Positions 8,257 through 17,261 of a stretch of DNA of 64,000 bases are shown in pieces (position 1 is the first letter of the stretch; each line of letters begins with the position of its first letter). The notes under the pieces were generated by a model, which was not told the DNA's origin, did no database searches, and saw nothing but the letters and a program-made list of their open reading frames with translations. Source of the stretch: Oscillospiraceae bacterium (lineage in GTDB: Bacteria; Bacillota_A; Clostridia; Oscillospirales; Oscillospiraceae). The position numbers and the translations under genes are program-made. The stretch is taken from NCBI GenBank assembly GCA_902786615.1, contig CADADE010000002.1:62001-126000 (forward strand), written 5' to 3'.

Positions 8257-8340
8257 TCACTTACCTGTCTCAGCATAGATATCCATAGCAGTCCCTGCAG
8301 TGAAATGCATTACATCACTCCACTGATTGTAGAATGCTCG
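8257..8340 (-). pseudogene. Remnant of a tyrosine integrase C-terminus (Tn916-type element)
   Basis: Two short reading fragments in different frames resemble the end of an integrative-element tyrosine recombinase. EHSTIS (near 8323-8339) recalls the 'GHSTIS' active-site strand. TAMDIYAETGK followed by a stop (ending at 8257) recalls the common 'TTMDIYAE' tail. They lie downstream of the excisionase remnant and in the same orientation, the xis-int order of Tn916-like elements. The match is by eye over few residues, so this is tentative. Confidence 0.45.
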
Positions 8341-8405
8341 AATTCCAGTCGATCTGATCGAAGCAAGCTTTCTCTCGCCAAGAGAAAGAGAGCTCGATTG
8401 AATTT

Positions 8406-8434
8406 AGTATATTCAATCAGGCTCTCACTGTCAA
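8406..8434 (-). promoter_or_regulatory. Consensus promoter inside the relic element
   Basis: On the minus strand TTGACA and TATACT are exactly 17 bases apart. It lies just past the end of the excisionase remnant and reads toward the ArsC/Spx-like gene 199 bases away, with a leader that includes a CTTTCTC/GAGAAAG hairpin. Confidence 0.75.
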
Positions 8435-8442
8435 ATATTTCT

Positions 8443-8705
8443 TTATGCGTTCCCAGCAGTTTCACGCTGGTATAAATCTTTATGCTTTTCGAGCTATGCC
8501 TGAAACGTTTCCCGTTTTATAAGCCTTTTGGTGCCACAAAGCAGTACATACGGCAATTTCTTCCATTGGTCGGCTCTTTTATCTTCTTTTCACCAATATT
8601 GAAGTGCGCTGTTGCTTCCCTGAGCGTCAAGTTCGCTTTTTGAGCAATTGGCACTTCATAATGCTTGCAAGTTTCGTCCCTTTTTTTCTGCTTATCAGTT
8701 AACAT
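8443..8705 (-). pseudogene. Broken excisionase gene of a Tn916-family integrative element
   Basis: The first part reads VPIAQKANLTLREATAHFNIGEKKI, the helix-turn-helix region of Tn916-type excisionases. At about 8550 the frame shifts. The second part then reads LPYVLLCGTKRLIKRETFQA, meets a TAG stop, and continues LEKHKDL to a final stop at 8443-8445. Together these cover a full excisionase of about 80 residues, so one frameshift and one nonsense change have killed the gene. The region is visibly AT-richer than its neighbours, consistent with foreign origin. Confidence 0.8.
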
Positions 8706-8776
8706 TATTACATGATATGATATCTACAAGCGAAAGACTATATGAGTATTTGGGTATTGTTTTATGAGGTATTGAG

Positions 8777-9022
8777 ATGAATAGCGGTTTTCTTGAAATA
8801 GATGTCCATGGGATGACAAAGGCTCAAGCCTTAACGGCAATCGACGCCAAATTGCGCCGGGCTGATCATTCTGTTTATCGGCTTAGAGTCATACATGGAT
8901 ATCACGGCGGAACCATTCTTCGCGAAGCTGTCCGGGCCCATTACAGGAATCATCCTAAGGTCATTCGGATTGAGTTGGGGCTAAACCCCGGTGAGACTGA
9001 TTTGATTCTCCGAGAGCTCTAA
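8777..9022 (+). CDS. Small Smr-domain protein
   Basis: An 81-residue protein that is essentially one Smr domain. The signature LEIDVHGMTKAQA (the 'DxHG' motif, residues about 6-17) and the HGYHGGTILREAV turn ('HGxGxxxLR' class, residues about 41-55) are present. Smr domains, also found at the C-terminus of MutS2, bind or cleave nucleic acids. The free-standing small form has no defined role that I can assign. GAGGT lies eight bases before the ATG. It borders the relic integrative element, so it may have arrived with it, though its base composition is closer to the host. Confidence 0.8.
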   Translation: MNSGFLEIDVHGMTKAQALTAIDAKLRRADHSVYRLRVIHGYHGGTILREAVRAHYRNHPKVIRIELGLNPGETDLILREL

Positions 9023-9044
9023 CTGGCTTACTTGATTCTGCAGC

Positions 9045-10229
9045 TTACCTTTTTCCCGCGGCTTCTGCGCGCTCACGGCATATTTCTTCCCAGCTCTTAT
9101 GACTTGACATGAGTTTATCCAGGCGGCTCATCTGCTCAGGCACGTCGATTTTCTGCGGACATGCATTGCTGCACTGTCCGCAGCCGATGCATGCCCCTGC
9201 CTGTTTTCCGGCACCGAGCGCTGAATATCGTGAAACTGTATTAAAGCTGTCAGAAACAGCCATATCGTTCGCCATACTCAAAAGCAGCGGGATATCCAGC
9301 TCCATCGGACAGCCTGCGCAGCAATATCGGCAAGCTGTGCACGGAATCTGACGAGCTATTCTCGCAGAAATCTCATCGAGAATCTGCAGCTCTTCTTCGC
9401 TCAGCTTTTCATCGCTTGAAAACGTGCGGAGGTTATCTTCCATTTGCGCAAGATTTGACATCCCGCTCAAAATCATTGTCGGCTGCGGCACGGTCCGGAG
9501 CCAGCGAAAGGCCCACGCCGGAATGCTGTCGCACGGACGCATACTGCGCAGCTTGTCTTCTGTTTCAGCGTCAAATGACGCAAGCTTGCCGCCGCGTACC
9601 GGCTCCATCACCCAGACCGGGATTCCCGCTTCCCGCAGGATCTCTGCCTTTCGTTTTGCATCCTGCAGCGTCCAGTCGATATAATTGAGCTGGATCTGGC
9701 AAAACTCCATGTGTTCGCCATAAAGCGCAAGGAACTGCTCAAGCCCCGGAGGCGCGGCATGGCAGGAGAAGCCCAGATGACGGATTCTCCCCTTCTCCTT
9801 TTGTTCCAGAAAATATTCAAGAAAACGATTCTCTGGATTGCCATAGTAGCAAGCGAGGGAGTTCTCGTTGACGTTGTGGAGAAGATAAAAGTCAAAATAA
9901 TCCACGCCGCAGCGCTTCAGCTGTTCCTCAAAAATCTCTTCCGGTGTCACGGGGCGCACGCCTTTTACATTCTGGTGGCCGGGGAATTTATCCGCCAGAT
10001 TCCATTTCTCACGCGGATAGCGCCGAAGGGAACGACCGAGAGCTCCTTCGGATTTTCCGCCATGATATGGATGCGCCGTATCGAAATAATTCACGCCGGC
10101 GGCAATTGCCGCGTCAACCATTCTGTCAAGCTCCGCCTGATCGATACAGCCATCATCCAAAAGCGGCAGCCGCATTGCGCCGAATCCAAGTGCCGATAGC
10201 TTTTCATTCTGAAAATCGTTGAAAAACAT
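9045..10229 (-). CDS. Aldo/keto reductase with C-terminal 4Fe-4S ferredoxin domain
   Basis: A 394-residue NAD(P)H-dependent oxidoreductase. Residues 1-290 form an AKR barrel with the catalytic tetrad visible: Asp in FDTAHPY, the Tyr of HPYHGG, Lys in ADKFPG and His in YLLHNV. The C-terminus carries two cysteine groups, CTACRYCCAGCP and CIGCGQCSNACP, the second a clear 4Fe-4S site and the first a less regular cluster. This architecture is common in anaerobes; the substrate is unknown. ATG 10229 is preceded by AAGGTG. It has its own promoter, about 100 bases after trpA, so it is probably not part of the trp operon. Confidence 0.9.
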   Translation of the reverse strand: MFFNDFQNEKLSALGFGAMRLPLLDDGCIDQAELDRMVDAAIAAGVNYFDTAHPYHGGKSEGALGRSLRRYPREKWNLADKFPGHQNVKGVRPVTPEEIFEEQLKRCGVDYFDFYLLHNVNENSLACYYGNPENRFLEYFLEQKEKGRIRHLGFSCHAAPPGLEQFLALYGEHMEFCQIQLNYIDWTLQDAKRKAEILREAGIPVWVMEPVRGGKLASFDAETEDKLRSMRPCDSIPAWAFRWLRTVPQPTMILSGMSNLAQMEDNLRTFSSDEKLSEEELQILDEISARIARQIPCTACRYCCAGCPMELDIPLLLSMANDMAVSDSFNTVSRYSALGAGKQAGACIGCGQCSNACPQKIDVPEQMSRLDKLMSSHKSWEEICRERAEAAGKR

Positions 10230-10259
10230 AGAATCACACCTTCTCATCAGATTACTGTC

Positions 10260-10288
10260 ATTATAGTTCGGCAATCCGGTTGTGACAA
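10260..10288 (-). promoter_or_regulatory. Predicted promoter of the aldo/keto reductase gene
   Basis: TTGTCA and TATAAT on the minus strand are 17 bases apart, 30 bases before the start codon. Confidence 0.65.
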
Positions 10289-10330
10289 GACAGAATTCAG
10301 CAATAGCTGTCATTTCTTCCTGCCTGATGA

Positions 10331-11101
10331 TTATCGCAACGCGTCCTTCATGGCTTTCACGTACTCCCCGACATACGGCGCCGCGTCCCGGCCGTATTTT
10401 TCCAGCAGCTTGATGATGGCCGAGCCCACGATCGCCCCGTCTGAGAGAGCTGCCATTGTCTTTGCCTGTTCGGGCGTGGAGATCCCGAAGCCGATGGCGC
10501 ACGGAATATCGGTATTTTCGCGCACCAGTTTGACCATGGCTCCCAGATCTGTGGTGATCTCCGTGCGGGTGCCGGTCACGCCGAGGCTCGACACAAGATA
10601 CAGAAAGCCCTCCGCCTCCCGCGCGATCATGGCAATCCGGTTCTCCGAGGTCGGCGCAATGAGGGAGATCAGATCCACCCCGCAGGCCCGGCAGATGGGC
10701 AAGAACTCCTCCTTCTCCTCAAAGGGCAGATCCGGCAGGATCAGCCCGTCGATGCCGACATCCCGGCACAGGGACAGAAAGCGCTCCGCCCCGTAGGAGA
10801 AAACGACGTTTGCATACGTCATGAACACCATTGGGACAGTAACATCTTCGCGCAGCTTCCGCACAAAGTCAAATACTCTGTCGGTAGTGATACCGCCGCG
10901 AAGTGCGCGCAGATTGGCTCCCTGAATCACCGGGCCTTCCGCGGTGGGATCGGAGAACGGGATTCCGAGCTCGATCAGGTCGGCCCCGTTTTCGACCGCC
11001 GCCCGCACGACGGCGCCCGTCGTCTCCAGATCGGGGTCACCGCAGGTTATAAAGGCGATAAATGCCTTTCCGTTCACAAATGCATCCGGTATCCTACTCA
11101 T
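10331..11101 (-). CDS. trpA: Tryptophan synthase alpha subunit
   Basis: Cleaves indole-3-glycerol phosphate to indole, which is channelled to TrpB. The 256 residues include [18 protein letters not shown], which holds the catalytic Glu (44 here). The position of the second catalytic acid, Asp in Salmonella, is Glu 55 here, a conservative change. The phosphate-binding GFGIS and GSAII segments are near residues 206 and 228. The ATG overlaps the trpB stop by eight bases (ATGAGTAG). It is the last gene of trpDCFBA. Confidence 0.95.
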   Translation of the reverse strand: MSRIPDAFVNGKAFIAFITCGDPDLETTGAVVRAAVENGADLIELGIPFSDPTAEGPVIQGANLRALRGGITTDRVFDFVRKLREDVTVPMVFMTYANVVFSYGAERFLSLCRDVGIDGLILPDLPFEEKEEFLPICRACGVDLISLIAPTSENRIAMIAREAEGFLYLVSSLGVTGTRTEITTDLGAMVKLVRENTDIPCAIGFGISTPEQAKTMAALSDGAIVGSAIIKLLEKYGRDAAPYVGEYVKAMKDALR

Positions 11102-12284
11102 AGATATTCTCTCCCCTGTAACGTGCGATCGCGGCACAGTCCTTGTCGCCGCGGCCCGAAATCGTAATGACCAGGATTTGCTCCTTTCCCATCGCGGGTG
11201 CCAGCTTCTGCGCGTATGCCACAGCGTGGGCTGATTCGATGGCAGGGATGATCCCCTCCGTTTTCGAGAGATACTCGAAGGCGCACACCGCTTCCTCATC
11301 CGTGACAGGGACATACTCCGCCCTGCCGATGTCGTGCAGCCAGGCGTGCTCCGGTCCGACGCCCGGGTAATCCAGGCCCGCGGAGATCGAATATACCGGC
11401 GCGATCTGTCCGTATTCATCCTGGCAGAAATAGGATTTCATGCCGTGAAAAATGCCGACGCGCCCGGTGTTGATCGTCGCCGCGGTCTCAAAGCCGTCGA
11501 TTCCCTTCCCCGCCGCCTCGCAGCCGATCAGCCGCACGGACTTGTCTTCGATGAAGTGATAAAAGCTGCCGATTGCGTTGGAGCCGCCGCCGACGCAGGC
11601 CAGCACCGCGTCCGGCAGGCGTCCCTCCTTTTCCAGGAGCTGCTGCCTGATTTCCCGGGAGATCACAGCCTGGAAATCCCGGACGATCGTCGGGAACGGG
11701 TGCGGCCCCATCACCGAACCGAGACAATAGTGCGTATCGTCGATGCGGCTTGTCCATTCCCGCATGGCTTCCGAGACCGCGTCCTTGAGCGTCGCGGTGC
11801 CGGTTTTCACGGGAATGACCTCAGCCCCCAAAAGGCGCATGCGATAGACGTTCAAGGCCTGTCGTATCGTATCCTCCTCGCCCATGAAGACGACGCACTC
11901 CATATCCAGCAGCGCCGCCGCGGTCGCCGTGGCGACGCCGTGCTGCCCGGCTCCCGTCTCCGCGATGAGGCGGGTCTTGCCCATCTTTTTGGCAAGCAGC
12001 GCCTGCCCCAGCACGTTGTTGATCTTGTGCGCGCCTGTGTGATTCAGGTCCTCCCGTTTGAGGTAGATTTTCGCGCCGCCCAGATCCCGCGTCATCTTCT
12101 CCGCGTAATACAGGCGCGAGGGTCGGCCCGCATAGTCATTCAGCAGCGCGGTCAGCTCCCGGTTAAAGTCCGGGTCCGCCTTGAAATGATTGTAGGCCTG
12201 TTCCAGTTCAATGACGGCGTTCATCAGGGTTTCCGGGATGTACTGTCCGCCGTGAATGCCAAAGCGTCCGTTTGGGTTTGTCAT
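11094..12284 (-). CDS. trpB: Tryptophan synthase beta subunit
   Basis: The PLP enzyme that condenses indole with serine to give tryptophan. The 396 residues begin with the usual [16 protein letters not shown]. The PLP lysine is Lys 87 in HTGAHKINN, the catalytic Glu is in [11 protein letters not shown], and the phosphate loop is GGGSNAIG. The gene begins one codon region before the trpF stop and ends inside trpA, forming a fully overlapping operon. This is the standard TrpB1 type. Confidence 0.97.
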   Translation of the reverse strand: MTNPNGRFGIHGGQYIPETLMNAVIELEQAYNHFKADPDFNRELTALLNDYAGRPSRLYYAEKMTRDLGGAKIYLKREDLNHTGAHKINNVLGQALLAKKMGKTRLIAETGAGQHGVATATAAALLDMECVVFMGEEDTIRQALNVYRMRLLGAEVIPVKTGTATLKDAVSEAMREWTSRIDDTHYCLGSVMGPHPFPTIVRDFQAVISREIRQQLLEKEGRLPDAVLACVGGGSNAIGSFYHFIEDKSVRLIGCEAAGKGIDGFETAATINTGRVGIFHGMKSYFCQDEYGQIAPVYSISAGLDYPGVGPEHAWLHDIGRAEYVPVTDEEAVCAFEYLSKTEGIIPAIESAHAVAYAQKLAPAMGKEQILVITISGRGDKDCAAIARYRGENIYE

Positions 12285-12907
12285 GGTATAGCCTCCTGCC
12301 TGTCCGCCTCCCGCACGGCGCGGACAAATTTTTCCATCTTTTTGGGGTCTTTTCTCCCCGCGGTTTCGATCCCGGAGCTCACATCCAGGCCGAAGGGGTG
12401 CAGCGCGGCTATCGCGGCGGCGGCGTTTTCCGGGTTCAGCCCGCCCGCAAGCAGATAGGGCCGCGCGTGAAAACCCCGCAGCAGCGCCCAGTCAAAGGCC
12501 TCCCCCGTCCCGCCGGGGCCGTTGTCCAGCAAAACAAGATCGGCGCTTGACGCGGCAGCCGCCGCAAGATCTTCGGGCGCGGTGATCTTGAATGCTTTCC
12601 AGATCGTCCGATCCGTCAGACCGCGAAGCGCATGGATATATGCCTCGTCTTCCTGTCCGTGGAGCTGGGCGATCTGGATCGTTCCCCTTTCCAGCAGCTC
12701 CGCCACCCGCTCTGGCGGCGCGTCGACGAACACGCCTGCCGCCGGGATTTCGGGGTTCAGGCGCTCCCGCAGCTCGGCCGCGATCTCGGGCGAAACATAG
12801 CGCCTGCTCTTTTCCGCGAAAACAAAGCCGACAAAGACCGGCATGAGGGCGTTCACCGCTTCGATATCCTCCGGTCTTGTCAGGCCGCAGAGCTTGATTT
12901 TTGTCAT
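12281..12907 (-). CDS. trpF: Phosphoribosylanthranilate isomerase
   Basis: Performs the Amadori rearrangement of phosphoribosylanthranilate to CdRP. The 208 residues open with [13 protein letters not shown], the KxCG motif carrying the catalytic Cys. The barrel includes [16 protein letters not shown] and the phosphate-binding LAGGLNPEN and SSGIE segments. Its ATG overlaps the trpC stop as ATGA. Confidence 0.95.
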   Translation of the reverse strand: MTKIKLCGLTRPEDIEAVNALMPVFVGFVFAEKSRRYVSPEIAAELRERLNPEIPAAGVFVDAPPERVAELLERGTIQIAQLHGQEDEAYIHALRGLTDRTIWKAFKITAPEDLAAAAASSADLVLLDNGPGGTGEAFDWALLRGFHARPYLLAGGLNPENAAAAIAALHPFGLDVSSGIETAGRKDPKKMEKFVRAVREADRQEAIP

Positions 12908-13686
12908 GTTTCGCCTCTCAGTTCCCGCAACTTTGCCGCCTTGTCCTCCGCGCGCATCAGGGTCTCGCCCACGAGCGCCGCGTCCGCCCCGATCTCCCGC
13001 AGGCGCTGCACATCCTCCGCATTTTTCACGCCGCTCTCCGACACAAACAGGATATCGGACGGGATAAGCCGACGCAGACGGCGGCTGTTTTCGGCGTCCA
13101 CCGTGAAATCGTGCAGATTCCGGTTGTTTACGCCGATGATCTCCGCCCCGGCGCGCAGGGCTGTTTCGATCTCCGCTTCCTTGTGTGCTTCCACCAGAGC
13201 GGAGAGGCCTAGCTCCCGGCAAAGCGTCAAATAATCCATAAGCTGCTTTTCATCCAGGATAGAGACGATCAGCAGCACCGCCGCCGCGCCCAGCGCTTTC
13301 GCCTCATAGATCATGTAGGCATCCACGGTAAAATCCTTGCGCAGGCAGGGCAGTTTTACGGTGGAGGCGATTTTGCGCAGCTGTTCTTCCGAGCCGAGAA
13401 AACGGGTCGGTTCGGTGAGAACGGAGATCGCGTCGGCCCCCGCCGCCTCATAGGCTTGCGCAATTGCAAGATACGGATACGATTGGGCGATGAGGCCCTT
13501 GGAGGGCGACGCCTTTTTGCATTCGCAGATGAAGGCAAGCTCCGGACCGGACAACGCTTTGCGAAAGGGGGCGTCCCCTTTTGGCATCGCTTCCGCCGCT
13601 TGTCGCAGACCTTCAAGCGGCAGGCTCTTTTTTGCCTTCTCCACACGAAGGCGCGCAGCGTCGGCAAGCTCATCCAGGATCGTCAT
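12904..13686 (-). CDS. trpC: Indole-3-glycerol phosphate synthase
   Basis: Closes the indole ring from CdRP. The 260 residues contain [13 protein letters not shown] (the catalytic Lys region, residues about 51-63), [12 protein letters not shown] with the second catalytic Lys, [10 protein letters not shown] and SESGV. It overlaps trpD by four bases at its start and trpF by four at its end. TrpC and TrpF are separate proteins here, as usual in Gram-positive bacteria. Confidence 0.96.
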   Translation of the reverse strand: MTILDELADAARLRVEKAKKSLPLEGLRQAAEAMPKGDAPFRKALSGPELAFICECKKASPSKGLIAQSYPYLAIAQAYEAAGADAISVLTEPTRFLGSEEQLRKIASTVKLPCLRKDFTVDAYMIYEAKALGAAAVLLIVSILDEKQLMDYLTLCRELGLSALVEAHKEAEIETALRAGAEIIGVNNRNLHDFTVDAENSRRLRRLIPSDILFVSESGVKNAEDVQRLREIGADAALVGETLMRAEDKAAKLRELRGET

Positions 13687-14714
13687 GTCTCTTCCTCCGG
13701 TCGGTTGCTCACCTCGATCAGCCGCTCCAGCACACGCATGGCAGCGCCGCTATCAATGAGCTCCGCCGCCAGGCTGACCCCCTCCTTGAAGCCGGGCGCC
13801 CTCCCGGCGATATAGAGCGCCGCTCCCGCGTTGAGCAGCACCGCGTCCCGCTTCGGCCCCTTCTCTCCGGCAAGTATGGCGCGCGTGATCGCCGCGTTTT
13901 CCGCCGGCTCTCCGCCGGTCAGATCTGTCTTCTTGCAGCGCCGCAGGCCGAAATCCTCCGGCGTGATCACATAGGACTTGAACCAGCCGTCCTTAAACTC
14001 GCATACTGTGGTCGGTGCGCTCAGGGATATTTCATCCAGCTTATCCTGACCGTAGACCACCATCCCGCGTTTTACGCCGAGCGAGATCAAGACCTGGGCA
14101 AGCGGCGCGACAAGATACTCGTCATAGACGCCCAACAGCTGATACTTTGGGCTGCCGGGATTGGTCAGCGGGCCGAGAATGTTGAACACAGTGCGAAAGC
14201 CCAGCTCTTTGCGGATCGCGCCGACATATTTCATGGAGCTATGGTATTTCTGGGCAAAGAAGAAACACATGCCAACCTCGTTGAGCAGCTCCCTGCATCG
14301 GTCTGGGCTCTGGCAGATATTGACGCCCAGCGCCTCCAGACAATCCGCCGTACCGCTGTTGGAGGAGGCCGCGCGGTTTCCATGCTTTGCGACCTTGGCC
14401 CCGCCCGCCGCCGCGACCAATGCGGCCGTTGTGGAGATATTGAAGCTGTGCGCGCCGTCGCCGCCAGTGCCGACGATCTCCAGCAAGTCCATCCCGGTTT
14501 CCACGCGGGTGGCGTGATCCCGCATGGCCGCGGCGCAGCCTGCGATCTCATCGGTTGTTTCCGCTCTGGCGCTCTTTGTGGAAAGCGCGGCGAGGAATGC
14601 CGCATTCTGCGTGGCGCTTGTTTCGCCGCTCATGATCTCGTTCATGATTGTGTACGCCTCATCAAAGCTCAGGTCCTGTTTGTTTACAATTTTTACGATG
14701 CCGTCTTTGATCAT
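13683..14714 (-). CDS. trpD: Anthranilate phosphoribosyltransferase
   Basis: Transfers phosphoribose from PRPP to anthranilate. The PRPP site [14 protein letters not shown] is near residues 81-95, followed by [15 protein letters not shown]. The ATG at 14714 is preferred because AAAGGG is nine bases upstream; upstream in-frame ATG and TTG codons are too close to it. There is no fused TrpG glutaminase domain. trpE and trpG do not precede it, so anthranilate synthase must be encoded elsewhere. It is the first gene after the T-box leader. Confidence 0.95.
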   Translation of the reverse strand: MIKDGIVKIVNKQDLSFDEAYTIMNEIMSGETSATQNAAFLAALSTKSARAETTDEIAGCAAAMRDHATRVETGMDLLEIVGTGGDGAHSFNISTTAALVAAAGGAKVAKHGNRAASSNSGTADCLEALGVNICQSPDRCRELLNEVGMCFFFAQKYHSSMKYVGAIRKELGFRTVFNILGPLTNPGSPKYQLLGVYDEYLVAPLAQVLISLGVKRGMVVYGQDKLDEISLSAPTTVCEFKDGWFKSYVITPEDFGLRRCKKTDLTGGEPAENAAITRAILAGEKGPKRDAVLLNAGAALYIAGRAPGFKEGVSLAAELIDSGAAMRVLERLIEVSNRPEEET

Positions 14715-14733
14715 GAATGTCATCCCTTTCAAT

Positions 14734-14770
14734 AAAAAACGTCCTTGACAGATACTGTTCTGTCAAGGAC
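14734..14770 (-). terminator. T-box-controlled attenuator terminator of the trp operon
   Basis: GTCCTTGACAG and CTGTCAAGGAC form an 11-bp stem followed by GTTTTTT on the minus strand, ending 20 bases before trpD. It follows the T-box sequence directly, as expected for a terminator that competes with an antiterminator. Confidence 0.9.
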
Positions 14771-15021
14771 GAATAATACAAATTATCCGCGGTGCCACCT
14801 TGCATTCATGGGCTTCCCCATGCACTTTAACAGGATACCGACATATCCCCGGCAACTGACGTATGCCTGCACGTTGCATTCTACTCGGCAGCGTTTCGCC
14901 TTTCGATGCACCCTCAGCGGCCCATTTGACGATCTGTTTCTGACCTGGCTCCCACCTTCCCAGGCTCTCTGTACAGGCATAGTCGCCGTTACTCCCGCTT
15001 CAACGGTTTGTTGATTTAATT
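14734..15021 (-). promoter_or_regulatory. tRNA-Trp-sensing T-box leader of trpDCFBA
   Basis: The leader carries the T-box core GGTGGCACCGCGG (14799-14787), whose bulge pairs with the tRNA acceptor end. Stem I includes the AGAGAGCC and GGTGGGAGCCAGG elements typical of the family. The codon TGG in GTCAAATGGGCCGCTGAGG (near 14925) sits at the specifier position, so uncharged tRNA-Trp is the inferred signal. When tRNA-Trp is uncharged the antiterminator should form and the operon be read. Assignment of the specifier is by alignment to the family pattern. Confidence 0.92.
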
Positions 15022-15027
15022 GGCTGA

Positions 15028-15056
15028 ATTATACTCCCTGTTCGGTCAGTTGTCAA
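15028..15056 (-). promoter_or_regulatory. Consensus promoter of the trp operon
   Basis: A perfect TTGACA and a perfect TATAAT are separated by 17 bases on the minus strand, placed directly before the T-box leader. A full-consensus promoter fits control by attenuation rather than by weak initiation. Confidence 0.9.
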
Positions 15057-15103
15057 GCCCCTGCATGTAGTCAGTAGTTTCCTTGTCGAACTCAGTATGA
15101 TTG

Positions 15104-15937
15104 TTATTTGACTTCAATGAGTTCAATGCGGAAATTCAATTCTTTTCCGGCCATCTCATGGTTTGCATCAAAGGTGATTGTACTCTCATCCTTCGCCGCA
15201 ACAGTCACCGGGATAGGCCGGCCGTATTGATCCTGCAGGTAAACACGCTGTCCGGCCGTGAGCTCCTCGGCGCCGGGAAGGCGGGCGATCTCCACGGTAA
15301 AGATTGCGGCGGGATCGACCTCTCCATATGCCTCATCCGGCATCAGGTGGATATCCACGACCTGACCGACATCCATATCCGCGACGGCAGCGTCAAAGCC
15401 CTTGATCATCGTACCTGCGCCGCATACGAACTCCAGCGGCTCTCCGCGATCATACGAGGAGTCAAACTGTGTGCCGTCGTTAAAGGTGCCGCGGTAATGC
15501 GTCCTGCAGGTTTTGCCGATATTCTTTCCTTTTGGTTCTGCGCGGCAGTCTCCGTGTCCGCAGTCATGCTCGCCGCAGCCGTGTTCATGGCAGCTGTGTC
15601 CTTCTCCATGGTGATTGCAGTTTGCCCCGGTATTGACGAGCTCACCGCTCAAATACGCTTCCACCGCCTGGTCCGCATCCCCTTCGGCTCCCGCGCAGAG
15701 CTCGATCCCTCGTTCTGCAAGCGCCGCCTGCGCACCGCCGCCGATACCTCCGCATATCAGGACATCGATTTTTCGCTCATCCAAAAGCGCCGCTAGAGCG
15801 CTGTGGCCGCTGCCGTTTGAACCGATGATCTCCGTGCCTGTCACTTTTCCATCTTCGACCTCATAGATTTTGAATTCCTCGGTGTGACCAAAATGCTGGA
15901 ATACCTGTCCGTTTTCATAGATTACTGCAATTCTCAT
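15104..15937 (-). CDS. Fusion: NifX-like (FeMo-cofactor-binding) domain + His/Cys metal linker + FKBP/SlyD-type prolyl isomerase
   Basis: One uninterrupted 277-residue frame joins three parts. Residues 1-105 match the dinitrogenase iron-molybdenum cofactor family (MRIAVIYENGQVFQHFGHTE, then VLICGGIGGGAQAALAERGI). Residues about 107-137 are a metal-binding stretch dense in His and Cys (HGEGHSCHEHGCGEHDCGHG). Residues about 138-277 form an FKBP-like peptidyl-prolyl isomerase of SlyD type (FDSSYDRGEPLEFVCGAGTMIKGFD, then an IF-domain 'MPDEAYGEVDP'). SlyD also links FKBP to a His-rich metal tail in nickel handling. A metal-trafficking chaperone is inferred; the metal is unknown. GAAGGAG precedes the ATG. 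No nif genes are nearby. Confidence 0.85.
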   Translation of the reverse strand: MRIAVIYENGQVFQHFGHTEEFKIYEVEDGKVTGTEIIGSNGSGHSALAALLDERKIDVLICGGIGGGAQAALAERGIELCAGAEGDADQAVEAYLSGELVNTGANCNHHGEGHSCHEHGCGEHDCGHGDCRAEPKGKNIGKTCRTHYRGTFNDGTQFDSSYDRGEPLEFVCGAGTMIKGFDAAVADMDVGQVVDIHLMPDEAYGEVDPAAIFTVEIARLPGAEELTAGQRVYLQDQYGRPIPVTVAAKDESTITFDANHEMAGKELNFRIELIEVK

Positions 15938-16205
15938 ATTCTGTCTCCTTCATTATTGATTTTACTCGAATACTGAAAACCGGGTCTGAAAAAAACTGTC
16001 GGGAAGAGTGCTTCGGTAAATATCTGTATAAGCGACGCATATATCCCCGGCCGCATGCGGAACGCCGTTGGAAGCTTCCAATAATCGGTATGCTGTCCCG
16101 AAGAGCAGCGAATGGCGGCTGTGTTTTCTTTCCGACCCCGGTCTCAAGGCAGTATCTCTCCTGCTCGAAGACCGCTGAGTCAGATTGTATTATTTCATTT
16201 CTATC
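15938..16205. other. Intergenic stretch without a recognisable gene
   Basis: Between two divergent genes. I see no conserved coding signal, and the only open frame across it has no ribosome site or recognisable protein. No clear promoter for the NifX-FKBP gene could be fixed here. Confidence 0.4.
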
Positions 16206-16234
16206 TTGTTCCCGCGCCAGACACGTTATATAAT
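16206..16234 (+). promoter_or_regulatory. Predicted promoter of the nitroreductase gene
   Basis: TTGTTC and a perfect TATAAT are 17 bases apart, 39 bases before the start codon. Confidence 0.65.
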
Positions 16235-16273
16235 ATAGCTGATCAATCAGATTTTTTATGAGGAGTGAAGACA

Positions 16274-16798
16274 ATGACGTTTATGGAATTGGCACGCAAT
16301 CGTTATTCGGAAAGGCATTTCGATTCGCGGCCAATAGAAGATGAAAAGCTTCAGTTGATTTTGGAGGCGGGACGTATCGCACCGACGGCATGCAACTATC
16401 AGCCACAGCACATTTATGTCCTGAAAAGCCCAGCTGCATTGGAAAAGGCATGTATAACAAAGGCCTCACTCTATTCATGCCCGCTCGCACTTCTTGTCTG
16501 CTATGACAGTGAAACAGTTTGGAAAAATCCCGGTGATCGCTGTTATGAGCTATATAACGCCGGTGAGCAGGACGCGAGCATCGTCGCGGCAAGCATGATG
16601 TTCGAAGCTGAGGAACTTGGCATACACAGTTTGTGGATCCGTGGCTTTGACTCCAAAACCGTAATTGACGCCTTTGGTCTGCCCGCCAATCATATTCCTG
16701 TTATGATGCTGGCATTGGGATATCCCAGTGAAGGCAGCCGCCCTGCTCATCTGCATTCCAAGCGCAAATCGCTGAATGAAACCGTTACTATCCTTTAA
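16274..16798 (+). CDS. Nitroreductase-family FMN oxidoreductase
   Basis: A 174-residue flavoprotein. The N-terminus MTFMELARNRYSERHFDSRPI carries the Arg-Ser-x-Arg type FMN-phosphate motif, and APTACNYQPQH near residue 38 is the typical second flavin contact. The end of the protein has ALGYPSEG, also a family mark. It would reduce quinones, nitro or flavin substrates with NAD(P)H; the natural substrate is unknown. AGGAG lies eight bases before ATG 16274; a GTG three codons upstream overlaps that site and is rejected. It is a single gene ended by a terminator. Confidence 0.88.
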   Translation: MTFMELARNRYSERHFDSRPIEDEKLQLILEAGRIAPTACNYQPQHIYVLKSPAALEKACITKASLYSCPLALLVCYDSETVWKNPGDRCYELYNAGEQDASIVAASMMFEAEELGIHSLWIRGFDSKTVIDAFGLPANHIPVMMLALGYPSEGSRPAHLHSKRKSLNETVTIL

Positions 16799-16868
16799 TC
16801 GCGCCCACTGGATCTTATATTGACCGCCCAAAACGGTCTCAGCAAAAAAGGTCGCTGCGCTAAAAAGC

Positions 16869-16903
16869 AAAACCCTGTGATCGTCTGAATCACAGGGTTT
16901 TTT
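16869..16903. terminator. Bidirectional terminator of the nitroreductase gene and tRNA-Thr
   Basis: AAAACCCTGTGA and TCACAGGGTTTTTT make a 12-bp stem flanked by A-run and T-run, between convergent transcription units. Confidence 0.85.
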
Positions 16904-16905
16904 GC

Positions 16906-16981
16906 TGGAGCTGGTAATGTGACTCGAACACACGACCTGCTGATTACGAATCAGCTGCTCTACCGACTGAGCTATACCAGC
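16906..16981 (-). tRNA. tRNA-Thr (anticodon CGU)
   Basis: A 76-base cloverleaf reads on the minus strand. The acceptor stem GCTGGTA pairs with TACCAGC, the D-loop contains AGCTCAGTCGGTAGAGC, the anticodon stem CTGAT/ATCAG encloses a TTCGTAA loop with anticodon CGT, and the T-arm has GTTCGAGTC. The discriminator is T and the CCA end is encoded (16908-16906). It decodes ACG. Confidence 0.97.
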
Positions 16982-17003
16982 TTATTGCTTCACAGCGAGG
17001 GAT

Positions 17004-17032
17004 AGTTTACCATAGTTTTTCCTTGAAGTCAA
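17004..17032 (-). promoter_or_regulatory. Predicted promoter of tRNA-Thr
   Basis: TTGACT and TAAACT lie 17 bases apart on the minus strand, with the -10 element 22 bases before the tRNA 5' end. Confidence 0.75.
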
Positions 17033-17261
17033 GTTTTTTTCCTTCTCCGGCTGTAAATGATCGATCGGACGATGTCAGTGAATTACATTTTGTATTATTT
17101 TGTCACTTTCAAGGCTTTCGTCAGTATTGGAGTCTCGAATAAATATCTTGCAAATTGCTCGCTATTTAGCTTTTTCGCAGGAATATTTGTCCTTATGCCG
17201 AGATCTATTTATCGGAAACAAATGTTTACATAAATAATCCGCCGAAAAATATAGCAAATAG

